DNA from: Mycobacterium sp.
GTDB taxonomy: Bacteria > Actinomycetota > Actinomycetes > Mycobacteriales > Mycobacteriaceae
NCBI RefSeq assembly: GCF_019247635.1
Contig: NZ_JAFBAR010000023.1
Span: forward strand, 35,632-99,631
Length of the DNA: 64,000 nt
Direction of reading: 5' to 3'
Shown: positions 53,051 to 63,348 of the stretch, piece by piece
How the letters are laid out: each line of letters starts with the position of its first letter
How positions within the stretch are numbered: position 1 is the first letter of the stretch
The notes under the pieces: generated by a model
What the model was told of the DNA's origin: nothing
The model's input: the letters and a program-made list of their open reading frames with translations, nothing else
The model's database searches: none
Position numbers and translations under genes: made by a program

Positions 53051-54937
53051 ATGTCGCTTGAGGTTGGCCAGGTGTTCGCGGGATACACCATCCTGCGCGT
53101 GCTGGGCGCCGGCGGCATGGGCGCGGTGTACTTGGCGGCGCACCCGCGATTGCCCCGCAAAGAGGCGCTGAAGGTGTTGCCGCCCGCGCTGACCTCCGAC
53201 CCGGAGTATCGGGCGCGGTTCCTTCGCGAGGCCGACCTGGCGGCGGCCTTGTCGCATCCCCACATCGTGCGGATTTATGACCGCGGCGAGGAAAACGGCC
53301 AGTTCTGGCTCTCGATGGACTACGTGGCGGGAACCGACGCGGCGCGGCTGGTGCACGAGCACTACCCGCACGGGATGCGTCCGGACGACGTGGTGCAGAT
53401 CGTGACCGCGGTCGGCTCCGCACTGGATTACGCCCATCATCGGGGGCTGTTGCACCGTGACGTCAAACCGGCCAATATTTTGCTGCACGAACCTGACGGC
53501 CAACCCCGACGGGTATTTCTGGGCGACTTCGGCGTCGCACGGCGCATCGACGACGTGACCGGGTTGACGGCGACCAACGTCACCATGGGCACGGCTACCT
53601 ACGCCGCACCCGAGCAGTTGAGAGGCGAGCCGCTCGACGGGCGCACGGACCAGTATTCGTTGGCCTGCACGGTATTTCACCTGCTTACCGGCGCACCGCC
53701 GTTTGACGATGCCAATCCCGCCATGGTGATCAGCCAGCACGTCACGGCGCCGCCACCCGCAATCGGTGTGCGCCGCCCCGAGCTGGCGGCGTTGGATCAG
53801 GTGTTCGCCACCGCGATGGCCAAGAACCCCGCCGATCGGTTTGCCACCTGTCAGGACTTTGCCAACCATCTCAGTCAGCACCTCGCGGTCGCGGCGTACC
53901 CGCCGGGCACCCCACCGGTCTTCGGCGTTCCCGTACCGATTCCGCCGGCCGCCAGGCGGCGCCCGCGCGCCCTGCTCGGCGCCCTGGCGGCGGTTCTCAT
54001 GCTGGTCCTGGCCCTAGGGGTTACCGGCGTCATCAAACTCGCCGGCCACCACAAGGCGACCGCGCACACCGCCGGGACACCCACCGTGGCCTCCAAGCCC
54101 ACCGGCCCCACCGCCAACCGGGCGGCCAACACGGGCCCCTTTACCGGTGTCTACCGGGCCGAATTCGGCAAAGTAACAGACCTCGACGACATCCAGGCGC
54201 CGGGCGCGTCGTCGGCAACGGAGGACACCTACGCCGTTCGCTCGCTGTGCGGGTCCATTGGATGCGTGGCGACCGCGACACACCTCACCGGACCGACGAC
54301 GTTAGCGCAGACGCTCGTGTTCGACCAGATCGGAGATCGCTGGGTGGCAGTAGCGATCGGCAACGACAAGTGCCAAGGGGCCGACTCCGAATTCTGGGAG
54401 TCCTTCACGCTGCAACCAAGCGCCAATGGCACTTTCACCGGCGAGTTCACCAGCACCTCCGCCAACGATTGCGCCGGCAAACACAAAGTGACGTTCACCC
54501 GCACCGGGGACGTCGATCTGGACACCCTGCCCGATCCGGCCAACTTGTCGCCGCGAGTGGTGTCTCCCGCCGAAGCCCTGCACGGTCACTATCGTGCAAT
54601 GCGAACCCTCCGCATCCCCAGCACACCCGAGCAGACGGACTATGCGGTCAGCACCGAATGTCTACGCACGGGCGATCGGTGCATGAGCTTCTTCCATTCA
54701 TCCTCGGGCGCGCCGGAACCGCTAGTGTTCGACGATGGCAGCTGGGTCTATAACAAGGAGTTCGACGCCCAATGTTTGGGCGCCTCAATGCATGTGTCAG
54801 AGACCGGACAGTTTCCGCTGCCGCAGCCGACGCGGGATCCCATCACGCTGCTCACCGGTCACGGTAGTGAAACTCAGACCGGCGCCTGCGCGATTAGTGT
54901 GGACTACGACGAAACATTTACCCGGACAATCGATTAA
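53051..54937 (+). CDS. Receptor-type Ser/Thr protein kinase (PknF-like)
   Basis: 628 residues. Kinase domain about 10-275: glycine loop [11 protein letters not shown]41, E60, HRD (135-137) in [15 protein letters not shown] (159-161), activation loop with threonines at 173-178 and APEQ. One membrane span near 305-325 follows basic residues. The extracellular part (about 350-628) has several cysteines ([37 protein letters not shown]) and is similar in layout to the PknF/PknI sensor type. EmbR-like FHA proteins are known targets of such kinases, and one is encoded in this window. The ATG at 53051 follows a TTG at 53045. Confidence 0.92.
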   Translation: MSLEVGQVFAGYTILRVLGAGGMGAVYLAAHPRLPRKEALKVLPPALTSDPEYRARFLREADLAAALSHPHIVRIYDRGEENGQFWLSMDYVAGTDAARLVHEHYPHGMRPDDVVQIVTAVGSALDYAHHRGLLHRDVKPANILLHEPDGQPRRVFLGDFGVARRIDDVTGLTATNVTMGTATYAAPEQLRGEPLDGRTDQYSLACTVFHLLTGAPPFDDANPAMVISQHVTAPPPAIGVRRPELAALDQVFATAMAKNPADRFATCQDFANHLSQHLAVAAYPPGTPPVFGVPVPIPPAARRRPRALLGALAAVLMLVLALGVTGVIKLAGHHKATAHTAGTPTVASKPTGPTANRAANTGPFTGVYRAEFGKVTDLDDIQAPGASSATEDTYAVRSLCGSIGCVATATHLTGPTTLAQTLVFDQIGDRWVAVAIGNDKCQGADSEFWESFTLQPSANGTFTGEFTSTSANDCAGKHKVTFTRTGDVDLDTLPDPANLSPRVVSPAEALHGHYRAMRTLRIPSTPEQTDYAVSTECLRTGDRCMSFFHSSSGAPEPLVFDDGSWVYNKEFDAQCLGASMHVSETGQFPLPQPTRDPITLLTGHGSETQTGACAISVDYDETFTRTID

Positions 54938-55104
54938 CGTGCGCCCAGGCCGTCACCGTCGGCAGCGTTTGGCCACCGCATCCGCGTGGCAATTCATTTT
55001 GACGACCTGCAGCGGCGAACGTGGTAACGTCCAGTGCCCAGTCACACGAAAGCGACCTGCAGCGTCGGCTGTGGCAGGTCTCCGCGGAACTCACCCGCTG
55101 TGAG
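54938..55104. terminator. Convergent gap with a possible stem
   Basis: GACCTGC (55054-55060) and GCAGGTC (55074-55080) form a 7-bp stem; the word CGACCTGCAGCG also occurs upstream near 55003. The gap separates the kinase and MmpL stops. Termination here is plausible but weakly supported. Confidence 0.35.
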
Positions 55105-57954
55105 CTATCCGGTGTGACCCGGGACTTCCGCGTCGGTGACCAAACGCTGAGGCACCCAACGGATTTCGATGATCGGGCGCGGCCACCAGAACCAGTGGCC
55201 AAGGATCACCATCACCGCCGGTAATACGTATCTGCGCACGACGAAGGTGTTCAGCAGAGTGCCAATGCCGACCGTGACGCCAATCTGCGCCACGCTCACC
55301 ACACTGCTGTAGGCCAGGGCGAACATGCCGGCGCCAAAGACGATTCCGGCGCCTGACAGGACGCCGCCGGTCGCGCTCAGCGCTCGGATCATACCGATGC
55401 GTATCCCGTAGGGAATCTCTTCGCGGACGCGCAATGCAAACAACAGGCTGTAGGCCGCGCTCGCGGTCAGCAGCAACACGAACGAGACTGGCAGTACCAA
55501 CCAGTGCAGTTGATGGCCGAATACGTACTGCCAAATCGCTATGCTGGCACCGAGGGCCGACATGTACGTCAGCACAACGACACCCAGGATGATGAACGCC
55601 GCGACGGGACTTCTGAGAATTATTCCGGCGCTTAAGAGAACCAGGAACAGCGTTATCGCGCCCAACAGCAGGACATCTCGGCCCTCCAGGGTCTGCAGGT
55701 CCTGGATTGCCGGTCCGACGCCGGTGAAATCGATCGCGGTCGGTTTGACGGCGCCTTCCTTCGTGGCCCCTTTCACGCCGATCGAATATGCGCGCGTGCG
55801 TTGGGCGCCTTCACCAGTCCACTCCGGCCCGTCGCCGTAGACGAATAAGCGTGTGGCAAAACCGTTGGGCGACAGGAACTGCGCCAGGACCTGGCTCTGC
55901 GCCGGATCGTCCAGCGCCTTCATGGCGGCGTTCAGGCCCCTGCCCGGGGTGCCCCGAAACATCGCGGCGAGATTATGCAGGTAGGCGGGTAAGTCTCGGA
56001 TCGACGCGCCGTTGTAGTTGATCAATCCCTTCAAATTCAGCGTCGCCGCCCGCGCCTGCTGCACCCCGCCAACGGCTCCGCTGAAGTCGAAGTTGACAGG
56101 GGCCGAACCTCCGATCGCCGCCGAGGCGGACGCGATGCCGTCGGCCACCTGGCCGAGGCCCTGGGTCACTTTCAGCGTGGTGTCGATGAGGGTGTCGGCC
56201 CACCGCACCACGCTTTTGACGGTGGAACACGCGGGGATTTCGTCGCAGCCCTGTATCTCGTTCACCGCGTCGGGCAACCCGGTGAAGGCCTGGGAGAAGT
56301 TGCCCATGGCGTTCCGGAGCTTGGCTACCGCGACCTTAATCCGCCGGGCGCCCGCACTGACCCGGGTAAGCCCCGGAGCTCCCTGCTGCAGGCCGGCCTG
56401 GACTTCGTCGAGCGCGCCCAAGATGTCGTCCAGCGAGGTGTCGATGTCGATGAGGGTGTCGGGCTGCGATGTGAGTTGGACGGAGGTTGCCTCCAGGCGG
56501 TCGCCAAGATTGCCCGCCGGAATCGTCATGGTGGCTTCTCTGGGCACCTCCGAGTTGAGGCGACTCGCGGACTGCACCTTGGTTACACCGGGAATCGTCA
56601 TTATCGCGCCGGTGATTTGCTCGACCTCTAGCAGACCGCCGGGGCTGCGCAGGTCTTGGTTGCTTTCGACCGTGATGACGTCGGGCGTCAGATGGTTACG
56701 ACCGAAATGTTGCTCGGACACCTGGTAGCCGCGGGCAGACTCGGATTTCGTTGGGGCCGCTGCACCTTCGTCCCACTCGAACTGTAATTCGCGCAGCGGT
56801 ATCGCCAGGACGAACATCAATACTGCGCTGAAAATCAGATACCGCGACGGCCAACGCGCCACGCTGACGGCGACACGCCGCCATCGCCTCGCCATCCACT
56901 GTTGTGGCGGCTTCAACAAGTCGGCGCTGTCGGCGAGCGAGATGAGGGCCGGCGTCACGGTCAGCGCGGCCACGGCTGCCACGAGAACGCCGATGCCACA
57001 AGCGATTCCGGTGTCGCGGAACAGGCTGATCCGCGAAAAGCTCAAACAGCCCAATACCGCCGTCAACGTCAGCGCCGAGCCCGCCGTCACCGGAGCCGCC
57101 GCGCTGTAGACGTCGGTCAGCGCTTCCTCCGGTGCTCTGCCCCGCCTACGGCTTTCGTGGTAGCGCCCGAGGAACACCATCGTGTATCCGGTGCCGGCCC
57201 CCAGTACGATCACAGCGCCGAGTAGCACCGCAAGCCGCGAGACCCCGATGACGTGGGTGCTGGCGAGAAGCGCGACGACGGGCCTGGTGGCGGCCAAAGC
57301 CAGACCGACCGAAACCAGGGGCACCGCCACCGTGAACAGCGACCGATACACGAGCAGCAACAGGACCAGCGCCACGGCGGCGGCCAGCACGAAGATGGTG
57401 ACCGTCTGTTTGTCCATGGCCGTGTTCTGGTCGACGAGCGCGGCGCCGGGACCGGTGACATAAATATGCAGGCCGGCCGGTGCCTGTAGTCCTGCCACGA
57501 CGGCGCGGGTGGCCCTCACCGAGTCATTGCCCGGCAAGGTTCCGAGCGTGCCCGTCAGGCGCACCCGAGCTGTCGCGACGTGCTGGTCGCTGCTGAGGGC
57601 GGCGGCCGAGGTCAGCTCGGATCCCCACCAGTCCACCACCTCGAGGACGTGCCGGGTATCGCTGCGCAGCACCGCGATCAGCTGGTCGTAGAAGGCTTTA
57701 TCGGCGTCGCCGAGGGCTCCGTCGCGTTCCAGGACCAGGTATCCAACGTTGTCGCTGGGCGGTACCGAGAATGCCGCGGCCGACCGTTGTACGGCGATGG
57801 AACTGGGTGTGTTGGACGGCAGAAACGGCAGGTTCTGGACCGCGACAACCTGTTCAAGTTGCGGGACAAGGTAATTGGCACCGACGGCAGCGAGAATCCA
57901 GACGAGGATGACCCATAGCGCGTAACGCTGGGTAAATCGTGCAAGAGCGGTCAC
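55105..57954 (-). CDS. MmpL-family RND transporter lacking both proton-relay aspartates
   Basis: 949 residues from GTG 57954. Two sets of MmpL membrane spans (about 12-30, 187-340 and 365-385, 758-920) and two periplasmic domains, the second large (about 390-755). In MmpL proteins a conserved Asp-Tyr pair in TM4 and in TM10 carries protons. Here TM4 reads AGTG256-Y257-TMVFLGRY and TM10 reads TASAA834-Y835-SLLF: both tyrosines remain but both aspartates are gone. No MmpS gene is adjacent. It may have lost or changed its energy coupling, yet the frame is intact over 2.8 kb, arguing for a retained function. Confidence 0.92.
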   Translation of the reverse strand: MTALARFTQRYALWVILVWILAAVGANYLVPQLEQVVAVQNLPFLPSNTPSSIAVQRSAAAFSVPPSDNVGYLVLERDGALGDADKAFYDQLIAVLRSDTRHVLEVVDWWGSELTSAAALSSDQHVATARVRLTGTLGTLPGNDSVRATRAVVAGLQAPAGLHIYVTGPGAALVDQNTAMDKQTVTIFVLAAAVALVLLLLVYRSLFTVAVPLVSVGLALAATRPVVALLASTHVIGVSRLAVLLGAVIVLGAGTGYTMVFLGRYHESRRRGRAPEEALTDVYSAAAPVTAGSALTLTAVLGCLSFSRISLFRDTGIACGIGVLVAAVAALTVTPALISLADSADLLKPPQQWMARRWRRVAVSVARWPSRYLIFSAVLMFVLAIPLRELQFEWDEGAAAPTKSESARGYQVSEQHFGRNHLTPDVITVESNQDLRSPGGLLEVEQITGAIMTIPGVTKVQSASRLNSEVPREATMTIPAGNLGDRLEATSVQLTSQPDTLIDIDTSLDDILGALDEVQAGLQQGAPGLTRVSAGARRIKVAVAKLRNAMGNFSQAFTGLPDAVNEIQGCDEIPACSTVKSVVRWADTLIDTTLKVTQGLGQVADGIASASAAIGGSAPVNFDFSGAVGGVQQARAATLNLKGLINYNGASIRDLPAYLHNLAAMFRGTPGRGLNAAMKALDDPAQSQVLAQFLSPNGFATRLFVYGDGPEWTGEGAQRTRAYSIGVKGATKEGAVKPTAIDFTGVGPAIQDLQTLEGRDVLLLGAITLFLVLLSAGIILRSPVAAFIILGVVVLTYMSALGASIAIWQYVFGHQLHWLVLPVSFVLLLTASAAYSLLFALRVREEIPYGIRIGMIRALSATGGVLSGAGIVFGAGMFALAYSSVVSVAQIGVTVGIGTLLNTFVVRRYVLPAVMVILGHWFWWPRPIIEIRWVPQRLVTDAEVPGHTG

Positions 57955-58119
57955 CGCATGAGCCTCAGCGCCGCCGGTCAGGTATCACGCGGCCGCCAGC
58001 CGTTCAATTGGTGCATCACCTTCGTCACGCTTGACATCGTCGCACAGCCATCGTCCAGGCTGGCTAATTCAACCACCCAGGTCAGCAGATAGCAGAGTTC
58101 GTGGGATGCTTGGCCGGCG

Positions 58120-58335
58120 TCAGCGTGTCGCGGGACGGCGACTCGTCGGGGCGGTGAAGCCTGCGGTGTCGTCGAAGTATGCCCAGCGCCCATCGTCGTT
58201 GACCTCCATACGCCAACCGGGTTCCCCATGGTCCGGGATGGTGCTTAGAAACCAGGCATGAGCAGCCTCCGCGCTGTCGAGATCCCTCGTCGCGACGGTT
58301 TTGCCGTCGGGGTTGATCGCCCGAAACTCAGCCAT
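58120..58335 (-). CDS. Small hypothetical protein
   Basis: 71 residues from ATG 58335. The sequence MAEFRAINPDGKTVATRDLD, then AEAAHAWFL and PGWRMEVNDDGRWAYFDDT, has a composition and alternation typical of a folded small protein, and codon use is G+C-rich at third positions. No family is recognised. A longer frame begins with TTG at 58362. It is 165 bp upstream of the MmpL gene in the same direction. Confidence 0.6.
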   Translation of the reverse strand: MAEFRAINPDGKTVATRDLDSAEAAHAWFLSTIPDHGEPGWRMEVNDDGRWAYFDDTAGFTAPTSRRPATR

Positions 58336-58573
58336 GAAATGTCGTTTATCCCCGTTGGGCAAAGTTCAATCTCGTTCAATAGGTCGGGTGCCTGGGTTGG
58401 GCCGCTTGCTCGTGGTCTCATCTGTCACACCAGCCGCGCGTCCCGCAAGCTGGCTCTCTTCTGTCCAGCTACGCGCCATGATCTGCGTGTCGTTCGCTGT
58501 CGCTCGTAGGTGGGCAAATTGCATGGTGCTGGCCCGCCCGTGGTCGTTGCGGCGCAAGTCAATTGGTCGCGGA

Positions 58574-59479
58574 TCACCTAAACTGCAAGCCGCGCTTGCG
58601 TACCCAGAGGTAGGCCACGAAAGTGCCGATGGCCCAGACTGCTATGGCGATGCCGAGATGCACGAAGCTCTTCGTGTCGCGGCCGAATACCGGCCCGATT
58701 GCCGCGGGGACCTTTGTCCAGAGGACTTGGTGCTCGACTCCGCCCATCGGGTCGGCGACGTAGTACAACGCGTAAGGCAGCGTCAGGGCCAGAATCCAGG
58801 CGCCGGTGCGGCGCCAGTTGCGACGATCATGCCAGCGTTGCGTCAACGGTTCGGAGCCCACCGGGAGCAGCACCGAGATGACGTTGCCGACTCCGAGCCA
58901 GGACACGATCGGGACCGCGACGTTCGGGATTGTGTCCCCCAGTTGCGCCGGCGTTTGCTTCCACAGCGTCAACGCCATCGCCACAAGCAGGGTTGGCACC
59001 CCGACGATTGCCAGCAAGGTCAGATTTTTCAGCAACAGCACCCGCCAGAATGGCGTGCCGTCGGACAGCCCCTTCGCTACGCGGTGGTGGTCGGCGCCGA
59101 ACACGTTAGTGGTGGTGACGTCGGCGAGGACGAACGAAGCGAAGTAGGTGCTGATTAGGATCACCCAGTCGATCTGACGCTGGTGGTAAAAGCCGGCATG
59201 GTGGTAGCGATGCGCCATTGGGTGCTGCACGGGGTGGGCGGTCATCCGCTGGAACACCAACCACACCACCGCGAGGACCAGGTTGACCACCACGCCTGAA
59301 AGCCAGATGCGCGGCGGGGTGAACGCCCAGCGGATCTCGTCGCGCAATGCCCGCCAGAATCCCTGGTCGAAGTGCTTGGCGGCGTGTTCGGCCGCGGCAC
59401 GATGTGAAGCCTGTGGGGTCAGCGCGCCCAGCAGCGCGTCACGCATGGGTTGACGCTTGGGCGTATTGAACTGCGACAT
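58574..59479 (-). CDS. Integral membrane protein of unknown function
   Basis: 301 residues from ATG 59479 (GGGGAG just upstream; ATG 59497 and the frame to 59542 are alternatives). A cytoplasmic N-terminus of about 55 residues precedes six hydrophobic segments (about 58-80, 105-128, 148-170, 185-210, 232-252, 275-293). The layout and the long first loop resemble ABC-2-type or ABC-permease subunits, but no ATPase gene is adjacent. HRYHHAGFYHQRQ in the first loop is histidine-rich and could bind metal. Function unknown. Confidence 0.75.
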   Translation of the reverse strand: MSQFNTPKRQPMRDALLGALTPQASHRAAAEHAAKHFDQGFWRALRDEIRWAFTPPRIWLSGVVVNLVLAVVWLVFQRMTAHPVQHPMAHRYHHAGFYHQRQIDWVILISTYFASFVLADVTTTNVFGADHHRVAKGLSDGTPFWRVLLLKNLTLLAIVGVPTLLVAMALTLWKQTPAQLGDTIPNVAVPIVSWLGVGNVISVLLPVGSEPLTQRWHDRRNWRRTGAWILALTLPYALYYVADPMGGVEHQVLWTKVPAAIGPVFGRDTKSFVHLGIAIAVWAIGTFVAYLWVRKRGLQFR

Positions 59480-59730
59480 GGGCTCCCCACCGTTCATCGG
59501 ATCAGACAGACGATAAGGCCTACCCGCGGTGATTGTCAGCAATGACCGAGCCGTCTCCGCGGCAACGCGTCTGGCTCGCGGCGTCGTAACGATGGGGCCG
59601 GTGACGGGCCGAAAAGGTACCCAAAGGTTCTACAGGGCTCGAACTTAACTGACTCATAGATAGCCTATCTAGCCTTTTGATGTTGGGGCGAGGTGCTCGA
59701 GATATTCACGAGTAGGCAAGGGGAAACACC

Positions 59731-60273
59731 ATGAAACTTCGGCAACTAGTTGCAGGGACAGCGATCGCTGGCGCCCTGGGCGCCGCCGCGTTGGGTGCGG
59801 GTACCGGCACGGCCTTCGCCGCGCCGGGAGCAGCGGGCCCCGGTGGCACCCACGGAGCACCCGGGGGCGGCCAGGGCGGTCAGCCCGGTGGCGGCCCGAC
59901 CGGGCAGTTCGTAGGCCACGGTGGCGGGCCGGCTCCCACCGACCACGGCGGCGGGCCGGCTCCCACCGACCATGGCGGCGGGCCGGCTCCCACCGACCAT
60001 GGTGGCGGGCCCGGTGGCGGGCCTGGTGGCGGCGGCGGATGGCATGGAGACCCGCAGCGTGGCTACTTCCACGGGCAGCCGTGGGGCAACGGCGCCGCAC
60101 CGTGGGGCTGGGGCGCGCCGCCGCGGCCAGCCTGGGGCAGACCGCTCCCTCCGGGGGGCGGCGTGTGGACGGGCGGCCCGATCAACTATTACGGCTATAA
60201 CGAAACGCCCATCTGGGACCCCGGATTCAACCAATGGGGCTTCTGGCTCTTCGGAGTCTGGATCCCGCTGTAA
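59731..60273 (+). CDS. Secreted Gly/Pro-rich protein with nonapeptide repeats
   Basis: 180 residues. A Sec-type signal peptide (about 1-31) ends in GTAFAAPG, with predicted cleavage after A-F-A. The mature protein has a Gly/Pro-rich region with three exact HGGGPAPTD repeats (about 63-89), then Trp/Gly-rich sequence and a conserved-looking end: YYGYNETPIWDPGFNQWGFWLFGVWIPL region. Similar small secreted proteins occur across mycobacteria with unknown role. The repeats are imperfect 27-bp units at the DNA level and may vary in copy number between strains. Confidence 0.85.
   Translation: MKLRQLVAGTAIAGALGAAALGAGTGTAFAAPGAAGPGGTHGAPGGGQGGQPGGGPTGQFVGHGGGPAPTDHGGGPAPTDHGGGPAPTDHGGGPGGGPGGGGGWHGDPQRGYFHGQPWGNGAAPWGWGAPPRPAWGRPLPPGGGVWTGGPINYYGYNETPIWDPGFNQWGFWLFGVWIPL
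59917..59997. repeat. Three tandem 27-bp coding repeats
   Basis: Units at 59917-59943, 59944-59970 and 59971-59997 encode HGGGPAPTD and differ only at silent third positions; a fourth partial unit follows at 59998. Silent divergence suggests the repeats are not brand new. Confidence 0.85.
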
Positions 60274-60290
60274 GGACCCGTTTCAGGCGA

Positions 60291-60321
60291 CGCCCGCTCT
60301 TGCCGAATGGCGGAGCGGGCG
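60291..60321 (+). terminator. Intrinsic-type terminator after the Gly-rich secreted protein gene
   Basis: CGCCCGCTC (60291-60299) and GAGCGGGCG (60313-60321) make a perfect 9-bp G+C stem with a 13-nt loop, starting 17 bases after the stop. No U-tract follows, as is common in mycobacteria. Confidence 0.65.
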
Positions 60322-60648
60322 CCGTGCTTGGCACCGGTGGGAGCGCAGCTGCCCGGCGTTACTGAAACAGCCTGCGACTCAGGATGAGAGTAGCTTTTTG
60401 CCCGGCTCTCAGCGACAACTCGTCGATGTCACGCCTGGATACGAAACTTCCGCCGGTGACCATCACCGAAACTGATCGAAGCGCCTGACTCGCAATGCGT
60501 TTGCGTCCGCGAAAGAGTACAAAACGACCGACATTGTCGCTGAGAGCCGGGCCAACAGTGAGGTCACCACGGCCGAGCGACCAGCGCGACGGAAGTGACC
60601 AAAGGTGAAAACTGTTGCTAGCCAGTCGTTTTAGCGGAAGCCAAGCAG
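60322..60648. other. Lower-G+C intergenic stretch with an open minus frame
   Basis: No gene is assigned. A minus-strand frame is open from within the methyltransferase gene to 60359; its last 70 residues look protein-like (GRFVLFRGRKRIASQALRS), but no good start is seen. It could be a relic. Confidence 0.35.
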
Positions 60649-61278
60649 TTAGCTCTTGGTGCCAACGGTAATGAGATCGGAGATGACCTGGGTCCAGATG
60701 GGTCGTCGGATGCGGTGCTGGTCGCTGACCACCAAGCCGGCGTCCTCGAAGATGGACCGCATCTCTTTCGGCGACGGATTGTGCTGAGGTTTCCATCTAC
60801 TGGACACCTGCAACACCGCCTGCCGCGAGCTCAGCGTCGCGACGGCCAACAGGCCGCCCGGTGCCAGCACCCGATGGAACTCCCGTAGTGCTGTGGGCTG
60901 ATCGAAGAAGTGGAACGCCGACGTTGTCACGACTGCGTCGAGCGACCCGTCGTCGAAAGGCAGCTGCTCGGCCGGACCGCGCAACCATTGCACGCGATCG
61001 GATTTGGCGCGAGCCTGGCTGAGCATGCCGTCGGACATGTCGACGCCGTAGATCTCGTCGGGCTCGAGTTCCCGCTGGATCCGGTCACTGAGTATGCCCG
61101 TGCCACAGGCTATGTCAGCGATACGTTTGGCACCGTGGGCGCGCAGCTGGGCAATCACCTCGTCATGCGGCGGTCGGTACACCCAGTACTGCAGGAACGG
61201 TAGGTCATAGACCGGGGATAGGACGCTCCATAAAGCCGTGACCGCGCCGTTGAGGCCACGACGTTGGGGCGCGGTCAC
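60649..61278 (-). CDS. Class I SAM-dependent methyltransferase (UbiE/Methyltransf_11 type)
   Basis: 209 residues from GTG 61278. SAM motif [15 protein letters not shown], motif II acidic [10 protein letters not shown], then [25 protein letters not shown] and [12 protein letters not shown]. This is the Methyltransf_11 pattern. The N-terminus with [25 protein letters not shown] is typical of a mycobacterial lipid or quinone methylase subgroup. The GTG overlaps the stop of the next methyltransferase gene (GTGA), so the two are co-translated. Confidence 0.9.
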   Translation of the reverse strand: MTAPQRRGLNGAVTALWSVLSPVYDLPFLQYWVYRPPHDEVIAQLRAHGAKRIADIACGTGILSDRIQRELEPDEIYGVDMSDGMLSQARAKSDRVQWLRGPAEQLPFDDGSLDAVVTTSAFHFFDQPTALREFHRVLAPGGLLAVATLSSRQAVLQVSSRWKPQHNPSPKEMRSIFEDAGLVVSDQHRIRRPIWTQVISDLITVGTKS

Positions 61279-62207
61279 TCGCTCAGGACCGACACGTAGT
61301 AGATGGTGTCGGCCATCGACACCGAGTCATGCGTCTGCGGGGCCACCTCAAGGCCGTTCTCGGTCAATAGCTGACTCATCGGGGTTCCGACCGACCGCCA
61401 TCCCAGGCCTTGCAGATAGTCGGCGACGTCCTTGCGCTCACCCTCGAAACCGAGCTGCTCCCAATCCAACTCGAAACCATGCTCACGCCATTTGGCGGTA
61501 GACCGGCGCATCATCTCGCGCGCTTGTTCCTTATCGCGCTCCGGCCGGTCCGGGATCGCTTCGACCCCCAACCGGCTGCCCTCGGCGCTGAGAGCGGTGA
61601 TGTTGTCCATCAAGCGGTCCTGAGCTTCCGGCGGCAGATAGCCGAGGAGACCCTCGGCAATCCACGCGGTCGGCTGGGTCTTGTCAAAACCCGCGTCGGC
61701 CAAGGCTTGTGGCCAGTCCTGCCGTAGATCGATGGCGACCGCGCGCCGTTCGGCCGTCGGCTCGGCGCCCAGGCCCTGCAGGGTGGCGGTCTTGAACGCG
61801 ATCACCTCGGGCTGGTCGATCTCGTACACCGTCATGTCGGCGGGCCACGCCAAGCGGTAGGCGCGGGCGTCCAGACCGGAGGCCAGGATCACGGCCTGCC
61901 GGATTCCGGCCTGCGCCGCATCTTCAAAGAACGAATCAAAAAAGCGGGTTCGGGCGGCCATCGCGTCGGGCATGTGCTCGAGCTTCCAGGTGGACTCGTC
62001 GTCGTCGACGTCGGCGGCAACCAGCTCACCATTCACCCAGCGGGTAAAAAAATCTACGCCGACGGCACGAACCAGTGGTTCGGCGAATTGGTCGTTGATC
62101 ACGGGATTGTCGGCCTTGGTCGCGATAGCGCGGGCGGCGGCAACCATGGTCGCCGTCGCGCCCACGCTGGTTGCCAGGTCCCAAGTGTCGTTGTCTGTGC
62201 GTGGCAC
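61275..62207 (-). CDS. LCMT-type SAM-dependent methyltransferase (mycobacterial PF04072 family)
   Basis: 310 residues from GTG 62207 (GGAG 8 bases upstream). The family-specific N-terminus [22 protein letters not shown], the motif [19 protein letters not shown], the [13 protein letters not shown] acidic motif and [13 protein letters not shown] are all present. The genus carries many paralogues of this putative O-methyltransferase family. It forms an operon with the smaller methyltransferase. Substrate unknown. Confidence 0.93.
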   Translation of the reverse strand: MPRTDNDTWDLATSVGATATMVAAARAIATKADNPVINDQFAEPLVRAVGVDFFTRWVNGELVAADVDDDESTWKLEHMPDAMAARTRFFDSFFEDAAQAGIRQAVILASGLDARAYRLAWPADMTVYEIDQPEVIAFKTATLQGLGAEPTAERRAVAIDLRQDWPQALADAGFDKTQPTAWIAEGLLGYLPPEAQDRLMDNITALSAEGSRLGVEAIPDRPERDKEQAREMMRRSTAKWREHGFELDWEQLGFEGERKDVADYLQGLGWRSVGTPMSQLLTENGLEVAPQTHDSVSMADTIYYVSVLSE

Positions 62208-62250
62208 GGCTGTTCTCCAAAAGGTCGTCAGGGATACTTAGCCAGTTTAA

Positions 62251-62272
62251 CACTTAGCTTTGGTAATAAGTG
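62251..62272. promoter_or_regulatory. Inverted repeat CACTTA-N10-TAAGTG upstream of the methyltransferases
   Basis: The 6-bp arms at 62251-62256 and 62267-62272 are exact complements in an A+T-rich patch 44 bp before the GTG at 62207. A related ACTTAGC word occurs at 62236. Possible operator. Confidence 0.45.
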
Positions 62273-62370
62273 CCCGGCTGTGAACGGCGTCACACGGGCG
62301 GCTGTCCGGTCGATCCTCCCGATGCCGGCGGCCCGTGGGCGTTCTCTCGTCTGGGCTGTAGGTTGGCGGC

Positions 62371-63348
62371 ATGAAGTATCTCGAGGTTGAGGGCGTCGGA
62401 CGGGTCAGTCGAATCGGTGTGGGCACCTGGCAGTTCGGCTCGCGCGAGTGGGGTTACGGGGACGACTACGCGTCCGGGACCGCGCGGGACATCGTGCAGC
62501 GTGCGCTTGCCCTCGGGGTGACGCTGTTCGATACGGCCGAGATCTACGGGTTGGGCAAGAGCGAGCGCATCCTCGGCGAGGCGCTCGGCGACCAGCGCGC
62601 CGAGGTCGCGGTGGCCAGCAAGATCATGCCGGTCGCACCGTTCCCGCCGATCATCAAGCAGCGCGAGCGCGCGAGCGCGCGCCGCTTGCAGCTGGACCGC
62701 ATTCCGCTCTATCAGATCCACCAGCCGAATCCTGTAGTGCCGGATTCGGTGATCATGCCGGGGATGCGCGACCTGCTCGACAGCGGGGCGATTGGTGCCG
62801 CCGGCGTCTCGAACTATTCGCTGGAGCGGTGGAAGAAGGCCGATGCCGCCTTGGGCCGGCCGGTCATCAGCAACCAGGTGGACTTCTCGCTGGCCCACCC
62901 GCGCGCTTTGAAGGATTTGGTGCCGTTCGCCGAGCGGGAGAACCGGATCGTGATCGCCTACAGTCCGCTGGCGCAGGGACTGTTGGGCGGCAAATACGGT
63001 TTGGACAACCGGCCCGGCGGCGTGCGGGCGGTCAACTCTTTGTTTGGCACGGAAAATCTGCGGCGGGCGGAGCCGCTGCTGCAGACGCTGCGGGATGTTG
63101 CCACACAGGTCGACGCGAAGCCGGCGCAGGTGGCGTTGGCGTGGCTGATCAGCCTGCCGGGCGTCGTTGCCATTCCGGGGGCGTCGAGTGTGGAGCAGCT
63201 GGAATTCAATGTCGCTGCCGCGGACGTGGAGTTGAGTGCGGAATCGCGGGAGGCGTTGACGCGAGCGGCTCTTGCGTTTCGGCCCGTGTCGACGGGGCAG
63301 TTCTTGACCGAGTTGGTTCGAGAGAAGCTGCCGTTAGTCGGGCGCTAG
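62371..63348 (+). CDS. Aldo/keto reductase
   Basis: 325 residues. The AKR barrel has GVGTWQFGSREWGYG at the N-terminus, the catalytic Asp and Tyr in FDTAEIYGLGKSE, a Lys in VASKIMP, YQIHQPNP (Q-x-H) and the NADPH-site segment ALAWLISLPGVVAIPGASS. It reduces carbonyls with NADPH. It is divergent from the methyltransferase operon and stands alone. Confidence 0.92.
   Translation: MKYLEVEGVGRVSRIGVGTWQFGSREWGYGDDYASGTARDIVQRALALGVTLFDTAEIYGLGKSERILGEALGDQRAEVAVASKIMPVAPFPPIIKQRERASARRLQLDRIPLYQIHQPNPVVPDSVIMPGMRDLLDSGAIGAAGVSNYSLERWKKADAALGRPVISNQVDFSLAHPRALKDLVPFAERENRIVIAYSPLAQGLLGGKYGLDNRPGGVRAVNSLFGTENLRRAEPLLQTLRDVATQVDAKPAQVALAWLISLPGVVAIPGASSVEQLEFNVAAADVELSAESREALTRAALAFRPVSTGQFLTELVREKLPLVGR

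Noticed and set aside
58459..58471. Match to half of the TGGAC-N4-GTCCA operator (TTCTGTCCAGCTA)
   Set aside because: Only the right half and flank match the site at 27403; the left arm is absent, so it is not an inverted repeat.
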